In this document: positions 8,799 through 18,200 of the stretch, piece by piece
How the letters are laid out: each line of letters opens with the position of its first letter
How positions within the stretch are numbered: the stretch's first letter is position 1
Origin: DASXYG01 sp036502625
GTDB taxonomy: Bacteria; Actinomycetota; Actinomycetes; Streptosporangiales; Streptosporangiaceae
Length of the DNA stretch: 41,330 bases
Assembly (NCBI GenBank): GCA_036502625.1
Contig: DASXYG010000045.1
Location: 1-41,330 of the forward strand
Direction: 5' to 3'
The notes under the pieces: generated by a model
What the model was told of the DNA's origin: nothing
The model's input: only the letters and a program-made list of their open reading frames with translations
The model's database searches: none
Position numbers and translations under genes: made by a program

Positions 8799-8850
8799 CA
8801 CCGGTGGCGAGCGTGAGAGAAACGTGAGAATCGGCCTTGACACCGGTGGC
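8799..8850 (+). promoter_or_regulatory. Repeat-rich control region before the AfsR-like gene
   Basis: The 440 bp between the M28 gene and the AfsR-like GTG hold no convincing gene and are visibly less G/C-rich than the flanks. Just before the regulator lie two kinds of direct repeat. CACCGGTGGC occurs at 8799 and 8841, 42 bp apart. CGTGAGA occurs at 8812 and 8823, exactly 11 bp apart, which is the heptamer spacing known for SARP-family binding sites. A perfect TTGACA follows at 8837-8842, but no good -10 is seen at 16-19 bp. Most likely an autoregulatory or signal-responsive promoter. Confidence 0.45.
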
Positions 8851-8909
8851 ATGCTCTTTCCATGAACCGACCGCGCATCGGCCGGCCATTCTTATCCGTG
8901 GAGAAAGTT

Positions 8910-11627
8910 GTGGACATTCGTGTTCTTGGACCGTTCGGGGTATTCGAAGACGGCCGCCGGTTGAAGATCAGCGTCACGAAGAAGCACGGCCTTTATGTCG
9001 CCGCGCTCGCCATGACCGAGCAGTTGAGCGCCCCGCAGACGTATGTGGCCCAGCGCCTGTGGCCGGATGCACTGCCAGACAAGCCAGGCGACCGCCTTCG
9101 CCAGTATCGAACGGAACTCCGGCGAATCGCACCGCAGCTCGTACCGGGCCATAGTGAGCGACTGCGCTGCCGACTGGACGTGCCCCACGACGCCGTCGAT
9201 TACCTGCGATTCCGTTCGCTCGTCCGCCGGGCGAACGGGCATCGCGCGGCGAGGCAGAGCAAGTTGCTGCGCCTGGCGCTGGACGAATGGCGCGGTGAGC
9301 CGATCGAGGACGTCGCGGGGCCGGGCTTCGACCCTGACCGGAAACGGCTAACCGACGAATGGCACGACGTCTGGATCCGTTACCTCAACGCACTTCTCGA
9401 GGCCGAGAACGCGGAAACCGCTCTACATGAGATCCGCGAGCCAATGCGCCGTTGGGTGACCGACGAACACCTGCTCAAGATCCAGATCAACGCCCTGCAC
9501 GCCACGACAGGGATGAGAGAAGTCACGAAGGCCATCGAGGAATGGACTTCGGCCGGGCGAGCGGTGAGTGACGAACTACTTGAGCATGTGACGGGGCTGC
9601 GCACACAAAACACAAGGAAGTACCGACAAGCTCCGCCGTCGATACCGCAGCAGCTTCCTGCGCACCGTCCGAACGTTATCGGCCGGACCGACCAGACGAC
9701 GGAACTCGATCGGCTGCTCCTCGCGCCGCCGTCGTCCCAGGCGCGAATCGCGATCATCGATGGAATGCCCGGCTCGGGAAAGTCGGCGCTCGCATCACAG
9801 TGGGCGTTCAAGGCCGTGGCACATTTCCCAGATGGCATCCTCTTCGCCGAGCTGAACGGATACGCCACGACTGATCCGGTGCCGCCGTATCAAACGCTGG
9901 CACACTTTCTGAACCAACTGGACATCGAGCCGCCGGATCCGACGTACGACGGAATGGTCACCGCGTACCGATCGGCCATAGCCAGCCGGAAGCTCCTTGT
10001 TGTGCTGGACAACGCCCGCGATGCCGAGCAGGTCCGTCCCCTGCTTCCCGGGCCGGGGGCGTGCTCGACGCTGATCACCAGTCGCGACCGCATGGACAGC
10101 CTCTTCGTCCGCGAGGGCGTGGGAAACGTGCACATCGGCCCGCTGGCACGCGTGGACTCCCTGACGCTCCTGGCCGATACCGGTGGACCGCAACTGTCGC
10201 ACGGCGCACCGTACGCGGACGACATCGCCGAACTCTGCGGTGATCTCCCGCTGGCCTTGGTGGTCGTCGGCGCCCTGATCCGCAAGCGCATCATCGGCGA
10301 CCTGTGGACGACCTATCACGCACTGCGCGATGACGCCGACCGTCTCGGCAACCTCCGTATCCACGGCGGTGACGACGTCAGCATCGAGACGGTGTTCCAG
10401 ACGTCCCACCGCATGCTCTCCGCCGAGGCCAAGCGCCTGATCTGGCACTTGGCCGAACACCCGGGCCCGACGATCAGTCGTACGGCAGCGCGCGCTCTCA
10501 CCGGCTGGCAGGCGGATCAGATCCGATATCCAGCGCTGGAAGAGCTCCACGCGGCGAACCTCGTCGAACGGACGCCCGACGACCGCTACAGCCTCCATGA
10601 CCTGATCCGGGGCTTCGCAGCGCGCCAAGCCGAAGCACAGCCGTCGGGCGCTCGCCGCCAAGCGACCGCCCGCGCGCTCGACTTCCTGCTGCACAACGCC
10701 TGGTCATGCGACCAGGTGCTGGTACCGGGCAGGGCGCTGCCGATCGGCGGGGTCTCTGAGTTCCCACTCGTCGCCCCGTCCGACGTCACCGAGGCGATGG
10801 ACTGGTTCACGGCGGAGTACCCGACGCTCTTGAAGGCCGTTGAACGGGCGGCAGATCTCCACATGGATCGACATACGTGGCTCCTCGCGATGGCCATGGT
10901 CACCTACCAATGGCGCGCGTATCGATACACCGACGCCGTTGAGACCCTGAAGCGGGCCGCCGACGCGGCGGAGTCGGTCGCGTCGCCCACCGAGCGCGCC
11001 ATGGTGCATCGCATGCTGGGCGGCACGTATCGCGGACTGGGCCAAGCCCCGAGAGCGGAATCGCATGCCATGGCCGCCGTCCGGGTCAGCGAGGATTCCG
11101 GTGATCCACAAGCCGTCGCGTACAGCGAGAACGCCCTCGCGATCCTGTACTGCGAGAACGGGCGCCTCGACGACGCGGCCGCGTATTTCGGGCGGGCCGC
11201 CGAACGGCTGCGTGAACTGGGCGATGAGCTGAATGAAGCCGTCGCGCTCAACGGCCTGGGCTGCATCAGCATGAACAGGGGTGATCATGAGACCGCACTC
11301 GACTATTGCGATTCGGCGGTCCGCCTATTCGCCCGGACAACAGATGTCAACGGCCATGCCGACGCGCTTGCGAACAGGGGACGCATCCGCATGGCACGAG
11401 GCCAACACGAACATGCCGAATCGGATCTCTCCGCCGCGCTCGCCAGCTATCAGCGGCTCAGCTATCCCCGCAACGAAGCGCGCACCCTGCTCGATCTGGC
11501 CGACGCACTTGTCGTGCTTCGGCGTACGGGGGACGCGCGCACGATGCTGTTGCGCGCGCAATCGCTGTTCCGCTCGCTCGATGCCCCCGCCGACGAAGTG
11601 GCGGAGAGAATCCGGACGCTCGCCTGA
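8910..11627 (+). CDS. AfsR/SARP-like STAND regulator (winged helix, BTAD, NB-ARC, TPR)
   Basis: About 905 residues. The N-terminus (VDIRVLGPFGVFEDGRRL) is an OmpR/PhoB-type winged helix as in SARP regulators, followed by the helical BTAD domain (residues about 85-235). An NB-ARC ATPase follows, with Walker A GMPGSGKSAL (Lys291), Walker B LLVVLDNARD (Asp367) and a CGDLPLAL motif. Tetratricopeptide-like helices fill the last 300 residues. AfsR-type proteins activate transcription after ligand- or phosphorylation-controlled oligomerisation. Start chosen at GTG 8910 because GGAG lies six bases upstream and homologues begin at this IRVLGP strand; an in-frame ATG at 8862 lacks a ribosome site. It converges on the kinase gene. 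Probable local regulator of the island; a direct STAND-type defence role is the alternative. Confidence 0.9.
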   Translation: MDIRVLGPFGVFEDGRRLKISVTKKHGLYVAALAMTEQLSAPQTYVAQRLWPDALPDKPGDRLRQYRTELRRIAPQLVPGHSERLRCRLDVPHDAVDYLRFRSLVRRANGHRAARQSKLLRLALDEWRGEPIEDVAGPGFDPDRKRLTDEWHDVWIRYLNALLEAENAETALHEIREPMRRWVTDEHLLKIQINALHATTGMREVTKAIEEWTSAGRAVSDELLEHVTGLRTQNTRKYRQAPPSIPQQLPAHRPNVIGRTDQTTELDRLLLAPPSSQARIAIIDGMPGSGKSALASQWAFKAVAHFPDGILFAELNGYATTDPVPPYQTLAHFLNQLDIEPPDPTYDGMVTAYRSAIASRKLLVVLDNARDAEQVRPLLPGPGACSTLITSRDRMDSLFVREGVGNVHIGPLARVDSLTLLADTGGPQLSHGAPYADDIAELCGDLPLALVVVGALIRKRIIGDLWTTYHALRDDADRLGNLRIHGGDDVSIETVFQTSHRMLSAEAKRLIWHLAEHPGPTISRTAARALTGWQADQIRYPALEELHAANLVERTPDDRYSLHDLIRGFAARQAEAQPSGARRQATARALDFLLHNAWSCDQVLVPGRALPIGGVSEFPLVAPSDVTEAMDWFTAEYPTLLKAVERAADLHMDRHTWLLAMAMVTYQWRAYRYTDAVETLKRAADAAESVASPTERAMVHRMLGGTYRGLGQAPRAESHAMAAVRVSEDSGDPQAVAYSENALAILYCENGRLDDAAAYFGRAAERLRELGDELNEAVALNGLGCISMNRGDHETALDYCDSAVRLFARTTDVNGHADALANRGRIRMARGQHEHAESDLSAALASYQRLSYPRNEARTLLDLADALVVLRRTGDARTMLLRAQSLFRSLDAPADEVAERIRTLA

Positions 11628-11675
11628 TGCGGCCGGCCTCGTGTGCGTTCGCGCAGGGCACAGCCGTTTCCGAAT

Positions 11676-12590
11676 TCACCGGCGGCAGCGCGCCTTGCGG
11701 TATCGCGCGGTCACATCCGGGCCGATCAGTTTCGGATTTCGGGGCGCACCGGGAACGGGCAGGAATGGAATCAGCCGCCGCCGAACCGCACGTGACCCGG
11801 CAGGCCGGGCCGCCGGGTCGACGGCCACCATCTCGCACCCGAGTCGGTAGAGCCCTGGATCGACGGTCACCGTGGTCTCCGGGCCGAATGCGGCGGCATC
11901 GCGGCGCGCATCGCGGGCGTTACCGCCGTACGGCTGCAGGTTCAGCATCGCGAACAGGACGCAGCCCAGCGAGTAGATGTCACATGCCACGGTCGCGGGG
12001 GTCCCCTGGTGGTACTGCTCTGGAGCGGCGAAGCCCGCAGTGCCGTACGGCTTCTCGGGAGTGAAGCTGATCGGTAGTGCGAATCCCACGTCGAGCAGGC
12101 GGATGTCGCCGTTGTCCCCCACGATCACGTTCTCGGGCTTGATGTCGCGGTGGACCAGGTTCCGGCGGTGGATCTCCTCAACGATCTCGCAGAGCTGATC
12201 GATCACCGACGCCGCCACCTCGGTGGCGTGCACCCCCGGATTGACGATGTACCCATCCAGCGGCTCACCGCTGAGCTGGTCCATCACGATGAATTGGCTA
12301 TCCCCGTATTCACCGTGATCGCGATACCGCGGTATTCCGGGAATCCCGGACAACCGCTGGAGATAATCGCGCTCCGCGACGAACCGCTCGCGGTCATCGA
12401 CGAACTGTCTTGTCAGCTCGAACGTCCGGTCCCGCTGGATCTTGACGGCGACCGGGACTCCCCCATCCGCCTCATCGAACGCGGCGAACACATTCCCGCA
12501 CCCACCTGCGCCCAACGGGCACCCAATCCGGTAGCGCCCCTTGACCAGCGTGCCGTTTTTCATCCCCGTATACACATCCATCCCGATCAT
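11676..12590 (-). CDS. Soluble Ser/Thr protein kinase
   Basis: A 304-residue Hanks-type kinase without membrane segment or sensor domain. Key elements: glycine loop GAGGCGNV (27-34), VAVK with Lys50, catalytic HRDIKPEN (147-154), APE at 189-191 and DIYSLGCVLFAML. The metal-binding DFG is DVG (167-169), a tolerated variant, so activity is likely. A C-terminal extension of about 60 residues is basic (RYRKARCRR at the end). The start is uncertain: ATG 12590, 12581 and 12563 are in frame and none has a good ribosome site. The start lies 16 bp from the divergent nuclease ATG, so promoters must overlap the N-terminal coding regions. It converges on the AfsR-like gene, an arrangement that recalls AfsK phosphorylating AfsR in Streptomyces; that link is inference. 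Confidence 0.9.
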   Translation of the reverse strand: MIGMDVYTGMKNGTLVKGRYRIGCPLGAGGCGNVFAAFDEADGGVPVAVKIQRDRTFELTRQFVDDRERFVAERDYLQRLSGIPGIPRYRDHGEYGDSQFIVMDQLSGEPLDGYIVNPGVHATEVAASVIDQLCEIVEEIHRRNLVHRDIKPENVIVGDNGDIRLLDVGFALPISFTPEKPYGTAGFAAPEQYHQGTPATVACDIYSLGCVLFAMLNLQPYGGNARDARRDAAAFGPETTVTVDPGLYRLGCEMVAVDPAARPAGSRAVRRRLIPFLPVPGAPRNPKLIGPDVTARYRKARCRR

Positions 12591-12606
12591 CAGAAAGGCC
12601 GCCAGA

Positions 12607-14160
12607 ATGGATTGCTGGCAACCTCCCGAAGGAATTCATCCGTTCAATGGAACGATCAGCGTCGCGCTCTCCATGCTCGGCCCCGAAGATTACCGGTGCC
12701 CCGCAGGAACGGCGATGAAGGCGCGGCGGCTCCGGCCGGTCGACCGGCAACCGTGGAAGCGGAAGCCGCTCGAGGACTTCCCGCTCGGACCATTCATGTC
12801 CGTACGAGACGAGGCGGAAGGCCTCGGCCGTGACGACCATCACGGCGAACGACCCTTGGTACACGACGGGTTGCGCACGTGGACCGCGCGCGCAGCGGAA
12901 TTGTACGACCGTGCCTTCCCCGGCGACGGCGGATCGCCGCTCGTGCCGATCGAGACACCGTGGGTCTACCGCACGAACCTCCGCGCGCCTGACCACCGCG
13001 GCGCCGTGCGGTACGAGATCAAGGCATGGGGACGGCAGATGGCGTCCCCGGACGGCCGGTACCGCGAGCTCCGCCTTCCGGTGATCCGGCCCGGCCGGCA
13101 GCGAACCGACGCCGAACGAGCGGTCGCCGCCCTGGTCGCGGCCGAGGGTACGCCCGGGCCCCTACCCGAGCGGGTGCGGGTGGTCCAGATCTGCCTCACC
13201 GATGGGCAGGTGGGCGAGCCGCTGTTCGAGGGCGGCCGGGACGCAGCACGCGAGCTCTTCGCCGAGCACGGCCAGCAGACGCTCGAGGACGTGGTCGACC
13301 GCTTCGTGTACCGGCCCGGATCGGCCTGCGTCTCGTGCGCGTACGCCGCGCTCTGCCCGGGTCTTCCCCGCGCTCCGGGGCTGCTTGGTGTCGATGACCG
13401 GCGGCACGCTCGCCGATCCTGGTCTCCGACGAACGGGCGGACGTACCGGATCTGCCCGGCGCGTGACTTCATACGCCGGATCAAGCTCCCCGCCGAATGG
13501 GGTATCGAGCATTCCGCGGCCGCTGATCGGGGCCGCGCGGTCCACGACTACCTTGCCCGGCGGCATGCTACGCCGGCGCCGCAGTGCTGCACCGCGGATA
13601 TCCCGTCTGACTGGGCCGACGGCACCTACCCGCTGCCGGAGGACGAACTCACGCTCGGAAGACGGCTGCTCGGCCACCACAGCTCAATCTGCCCGCTCCG
13701 CCGTGCCCGGGTCGGCTCGCTCCAGGTGGAACCGTCCCTGACGTTCTACGACGAGGACGCCAACGTCATCGTGATCACCAGGCCAGACCTGCTTTATCAG
13801 GACGGGGGCTCCTGGGTGTGGCGTGAGGTCAAGACCCGGACGAAACGCCGGACGGGCCGCCTGCTGGACGAGAATCCTCAGCTCGCCCTCGCTGTGCTGA
13901 TGATCGGCGGGAACCTGCTCGGCGGCTCCCGGGAGCGGTCCCGCGTGGAGCTCGAGCTCCTCTATCCGGACGGCGCCGACCTGGAGATCATCGATCCGTT
14001 CACGCCATCGGTCATGGCGGCCGCGCGGGCCGTCGTCACGGAGCACGTAAACCCCTGGCATGCCGACACGCGTGCGCTCCCGCATCCCGGCGACGCGTGT
14101 GCCACATGCGAGGTAGCTCGCTGGTGCACCGCCCGCACACCGGCCGAGGGCACGGCATGA
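12607..14160 (+). CDS. Tandem double PD-(D/E)XK nuclease with two Fe-S cysteine sets
   Basis: A 517-residue protein holding two copies of an AddB/Cas4/RecB-like iron-sulfur nuclease module. Module 1: Cys31 in EDYRCP, a G-x5-H motif (LVHDGL, His86), Asp129 in APDHRG, Glu137-x-Lys139 in YEIKAW, then Cys241-x2-Cys244-x5-Cys250. Module 2: Cys283 in TYRICP, His313 in GRAVHDYL, Asp394 in TRPDLL, Glu407-x-Lys409 in REVKTR, Gln425 in NPQLAL, then Cys498-x2-Cys501-x5-Cys507. One Cys before and three after each nuclease core is the iron-staple layout of AddB, Dna2 and Cas4. Module 2 has all RecB-family motifs; module 1 lacks an obvious QxxxY-type motif. ATG 12607 with GAAAGG upstream is preferred over an upstream TTG (12541) that lies within the kinase gene. 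First gene of the operon; predicted DNA end-processing or exonuclease. Confidence 0.82.
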   Translation: MDCWQPPEGIHPFNGTISVALSMLGPEDYRCPAGTAMKARRLRPVDRQPWKRKPLEDFPLGPFMSVRDEAEGLGRDDHHGERPLVHDGLRTWTARAAELYDRAFPGDGGSPLVPIETPWVYRTNLRAPDHRGAVRYEIKAWGRQMASPDGRYRELRLPVIRPGRQRTDAERAVAALVAAEGTPGPLPERVRVVQICLTDGQVGEPLFEGGRDAARELFAEHGQQTLEDVVDRFVYRPGSACVSCAYAALCPGLPRAPGLLGVDDRRHARRSWSPTNGRTYRICPARDFIRRIKLPAEWGIEHSAAADRGRAVHDYLARRHATPAPQCCTADIPSDWADGTYPLPEDELTLGRRLLGHHSSICPLRRARVGSLQVEPSLTFYDEDANVIVITRPDLLYQDGGSWVWREVKTRTKRRTGRLLDENPQLALAVLMIGGNLLGGSRERSRVELELLYPDGADLEIIDPFTPSVMAAARAVVTEHVNPWHADTRALPHPGDACATCEVARWCTARTPAEGTA

Positions 14161-15251
14161 GCACCGACCACATCGATGGAGTCCCGGATCCGGCCGGTGA
14201 CCTGGCGGCCGCGCTGGTCGAACTGGCCGACTCCGTCTACACCGACGCCTTCCGGCTGCCCTATCCGCCGATCGTTCAGCGCACGTTCGACGCGATCGTG
14301 CTCGACTGCCTCCGAAACGGCGGCGATCCGCCGACCAGCGTTCCCGACCTGGTGCACCGCCTCACCGCGGGCGAGGATCTCCGACCGCCGATCACTCTGC
14401 CGGCCGGCCTCATACCTCCGGCGCCCGCACTGATCGGTGCACACCATCTCCCGTCACGTACCTGCCTCGAGCTCGCGTCGGCCGGCGCGTACGGACGACA
14501 CGAGCGGGTTGTGGAGGCGCGGCTGGCGGAGCTCGCCGACATTTGCACCCCGGACGACTTCGCGATCTGCCGCGAGATCCTGATCGACAACGTCGTCATC
14601 GACCTCAGCATCGGGCAGTCACTGGCCGCCGACCCCAGCAGGTCCCATTTGTGGGCCCGGGTGAAGGGGCTCTACCTGTCGGAGGTCCCGGCGGCGTACA
14701 TCACGCGAGACCGGGGCTGGCGGCTCGTCGCGACCTGCCCTGTCTGCGGGTTCCCCGCGCCGCAGATCGCGCCGGAGTCCTGGCTCTGCGAGACCGGATA
14801 CTGCCCGCCCACGGACGATCCGCTACTCCGGCCGCTGGACGAGGTGTGCATCCTCCCCGTCGCGTACCGCGTCTTCCTGGCGCTGCCCGGGCAGGCGGAA
14901 CGTGTGATCCGCAGGCGCCTCGCCGAGGTGGGGATCGGTACCACACAGATACCGGCACGGTTGACCGCCTGCACCGTCCAGCGCCCATCAGGCCCGCCAA
15001 GCGTGCTGCGCGTCTTCGACCACGAGCAGCCCGCGCTGCTGGCCGACCGGCTCTCCCTCAGGCCGGACGTTCCGGAACCGCACGACATCACCGTGATCCC
15101 GGACCGGGTCATCGACCGCCGACCCGACTACATCGCGCGGCTCACCGACCGTCTGGCCGCGACGGCACGGCACTGCGTCGTGCCGGAAGCCGACCTCGAA
15201 TCGGCCATACAGGGCCGGATCTCCCCCGATGAAGAAGGCGCGAATGCGTAG
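14157..15251 (+). CDS. pPIWI-RE island zinc-ribbon / REase-fold protein, probably catalytically dead
   Basis: A 364-residue protein. The helical N-terminal half (about 20-185) contains REILIDNVVIDL and resembles the domain preceding the REase in pPIWI-RE three-gene islands. A zinc ribbon follows (Cys194-x2-Cys197, Cys211-x4-Cys216). The last 130 residues match the island's restriction-endonuclease-fold domain: ALPGQAERVIRRRLAEVGI with the conserved Glu248, then VLRVFDHEQPALLADRL and a late VIPDRVIDRRPDY. From memory of the family, the last strand normally reads like AVDVKDW; here it is RVFD (285-288), losing the Asp and Lys. The usual Asp-containing strand before it (265-274) also lacks an acidic residue. 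So a structural or DNA-binding role is likely. Starts by ATGA overlap with the nuclease gene. The domain call rests on remembered motifs. Confidence 0.75.
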   Translation: MSTDHIDGVPDPAGDLAAALVELADSVYTDAFRLPYPPIVQRTFDAIVLDCLRNGGDPPTSVPDLVHRLTAGEDLRPPITLPAGLIPPAPALIGAHHLPSRTCLELASAGAYGRHERVVEARLAELADICTPDDFAICREILIDNVVIDLSIGQSLAADPSRSHLWARVKGLYLSEVPAAYITRDRGWRLVATCPVCGFPAPQIAPESWLCETGYCPPTDDPLLRPLDEVCILPVAYRVFLALPGQAERVIRRRLAEVGIGTTQIPARLTACTVQRPSGPPSVLRVFDHEQPALLADRLSLRPDVPEPHDITVIPDRVIDRRPDYIARLTDRLAATARHCVVPEADLESAIQGRISPDEEGANA

Positions 15252-18200
15252 TACCGATACGGTCCTGAAGCCCGTTGTGAAGGCCCTCACCGCGTCTCGC
15301 CTTGGGCGGCAGCTCATCACCGGCGAGCTCAAGACGTTCTGCGCGGTCGAGATCGGCTTGCTCCTCCAGCGCGAGGTAATGGGCGACGGCAACGCCGCCG
15401 TGGAGGCATGGGCGTTGTTCAGCGGCTACCCGTTCGCTCGTGCCTGGGGAGCGGTCACCTCGGCGGAGGGGCAACAGAAGCTCCGCGTGGCACGGCACAC
15501 TCTGTGGATCTTCCGCAGGCGGGAGGCATGGCGCGACGCACTCGAGGTCTACCAGAGCCGAGACCGCCACCACCGCGGATTCGACGTCCCCGATCCCGAC
15601 CAGCCGGCGCACCTGCTCTCGCCAAGGATCGCTTCCGAACGCTGGCAATGCTACGCACGCGTCCTTGCCGCCGCTCCACCGTTCCACGGTGCTCCACTCC
15701 CCCTCGCCGGCCCGGGCCGGTACCGCTTCACGGTGGGTCGCGACCGAACATCGGTCACGCTGCCGAGCCTGCCGCTGGCGGCACTGCCCGATGGCCATGA
15801 CGTACGGCCGACGCGCCCATATGGCGCCTCGTTGCCGCCCATTTCCTGGGCGGACCTGGAACAGACGGCCAGAGAGATGGACGATCGCGACTTTCGCAAA
15901 TGGGAGGAACGCCTCCACGGAATTCGCCTGTTCACCCGGACCGCGACCGGATTCGCGCGCAGCGACGACCTCACGATCGACAGGATCCTGCACCTGCTCG
16001 GGATCGTCAGCGTCGGTAAGAGCACACTCCGCGACGTACTTTCGGTCCACCTGGCCACCAAGCTCGACCGGCGGGTGACCGTGGTGGTCGGTGATGTGGC
16101 CGAACTCTTGCGGCTGGTCCGGACGTACAACGACCACACCCGAACCGCCGACTTCCCGGACGGCATGGCCGCACCGGTCATCGGCGTGTCCAGCCGGGAG
16201 CAGCACGCTCAGCGCCTGCACCGCCGCCATGCCGGACGGACGAGCCCGGGCATCCTGGCGCACAACGATCCGGCCTTCGCCTACTTGAGCACCGCGTGCC
16301 CGGTCGACGCGCTGCGCCGAGAACAGGACGGCGATCCGGACGTCCTCCCGTACAACGACGCGCCCTGCGACCGGCTCGACGCGAAAGGCAAGCGCCACAC
16401 CTGTGTCTTCTGGTCCGCATGCCCTCGGCACCACGGCGATCGGCGGCTGGTCGATGCCGCGATCTGGGTGGCGACGCCGCAGAGCCTCGTCAACTCGTCG
16501 GTTCCCTGGCCCCAGAGCGCGGAGCGGATCCGCTATCTGGAACTCGCCTGCCGGCGCAGCGACCTGGTGATCATCGATGAGGCCGACCGCGTACAGGTTC
16601 AGCTCGACCACCTTTTCGCACCCGCCGTTCCGCTCGAGGGCACTGCCAACGGCGATTCCATGCTCACCGAGACCAACCGGCGCAAGCTCACGGAGCTGGC
16701 CAACGGCCGACAGGTCCAGCTATCGAGCAGCGACGTCGAGAACTGGTCGGCGGCGGTCAACACCGTCACCGCCGCGACAAACCGGCTGTACGCAATGCTC
16801 GCGACCGAGATGGGGATACGCGACTGGCTGCGCGGCCGGTACTTCAACTCCTGGACGCTCCAGCTACGCCTGGTCGACGACCAGTACCCGCCGCCATCAG
16901 GCGAGGGCCCGGATCCGAACGCGGCCGCGCGCAAAGAGCTTCGGGACGTCCTGGACGAGTTTCGCGACAACCCGTTCGGCGACAGGACTCCACCGTCAGG
17001 CGAGCATCAGCGCCTGGTCGAGTTGCTCGGCGACCTGCTCCACACCGCCTACCCCGCGCGGACCCGCAAACGCCTCGCCGCCCGGCTGGAAAAGCTCTTC
17101 CACCTGGGCGCCGGCGCCGTACCGGACAAACTGGCCCGGCAATTCGAGTTCACCCTGCTGCTGGCGGCACTCGAGCCGAAGCTGGCCCTGATGAACGCCA
17201 TGTGGCCACGGGTCGCACCGATTCTCCGGCTCGGTTTCAACCAGATGTACACGATCCCGCGGGATTACGCGCCGATGGTCCCCGAGTCCCCCATGGGGAA
17301 CGTGCTCGGCTTCCAGTTCGTGATGGACGGCGGGCCGGACGAAGGAGGGCCGCGTTCCGGCGAGCTCCGCTACTTCCGCTGCTGCGGGTTGGGGCGTGAA
17401 CTGCTGCGCACCATGCCCGGTCTTCCGGAACTCGATGGGCTGCCCGGCACCAACGTGCTGCTGATGTCCGGCAGTAGCTGGGCGGGGCTTTCCAGCCGTT
17501 ACCACATTCCGATCCCTGTCGGCGCGGTCCTCAAGCCGGCGCCCGGGGTCACGAACGCCATTGGAGAGAAGAGCAAGTTTCGCTTCGAGCCCATCCGGCT
17601 GGGTAATCGCGCACTCACGGTCTCGGGGACGAAGCAGGAGCGCAAACCGGACATACTCCGCCGGATCGCCGAATGCCTCGGAACTGCTGAGCTCGATGAA
17701 CTGAGTGCGCTGGGGCGCGAACTGGGGCAACTCGACGAGGATCGCAAGAACATCCTGCTGCTCGTGGGCAGCTACGCCGAGGCGACGCTGGTCGCCGACA
17801 CGCTGCACGAGACGCGCGAATGGCGCGATCGCGTCATTCGCCTCGCCGCGGACAACGACGATCTCGACAGTCAACTTGGCGGCGCCGACGGCGACGAGCA
17901 CCACGCCCGTGTCCTCCGGCGCGGCGACGTCGACAATCTGGTGAACACTCCGGGCCAGATCCTCGTCGCCCCCTTGCTCGCCATGGAACGCGGGCACAAC
18001 GTGCTCAACAAACGCAGCCACGCGGCGATCGGCTCGATCTATTTCCTGGTCCGCCCGAACCCGCGGCCGGACGACCTCAGCCTCGCCGTCTTCGCCATCA
18101 ACGACTGGATGACGCGCGCCCTCCACGAGGAGGGTGACGCCTTCGGCGCGCACGTGCGCAACGGTACGACGCTGGACGAAGGCGCCCGCTGCGTACGCGA

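Noticed and set aside
8862..8909. Upstream ATG start for the AfsR-like gene, with TTGACA at 8837 as its promoter
   Set aside because: No ribosome site before 8862 and no matching -10; GTG 8910 has GGAG at the right distance and starts at the conserved domain.
12541..12606. TTG start 66 bases upstream for the double nuclease
   Set aside because: Would overlap the divergent kinase N-terminus and has no ribosome site; ATG 12607 is better.
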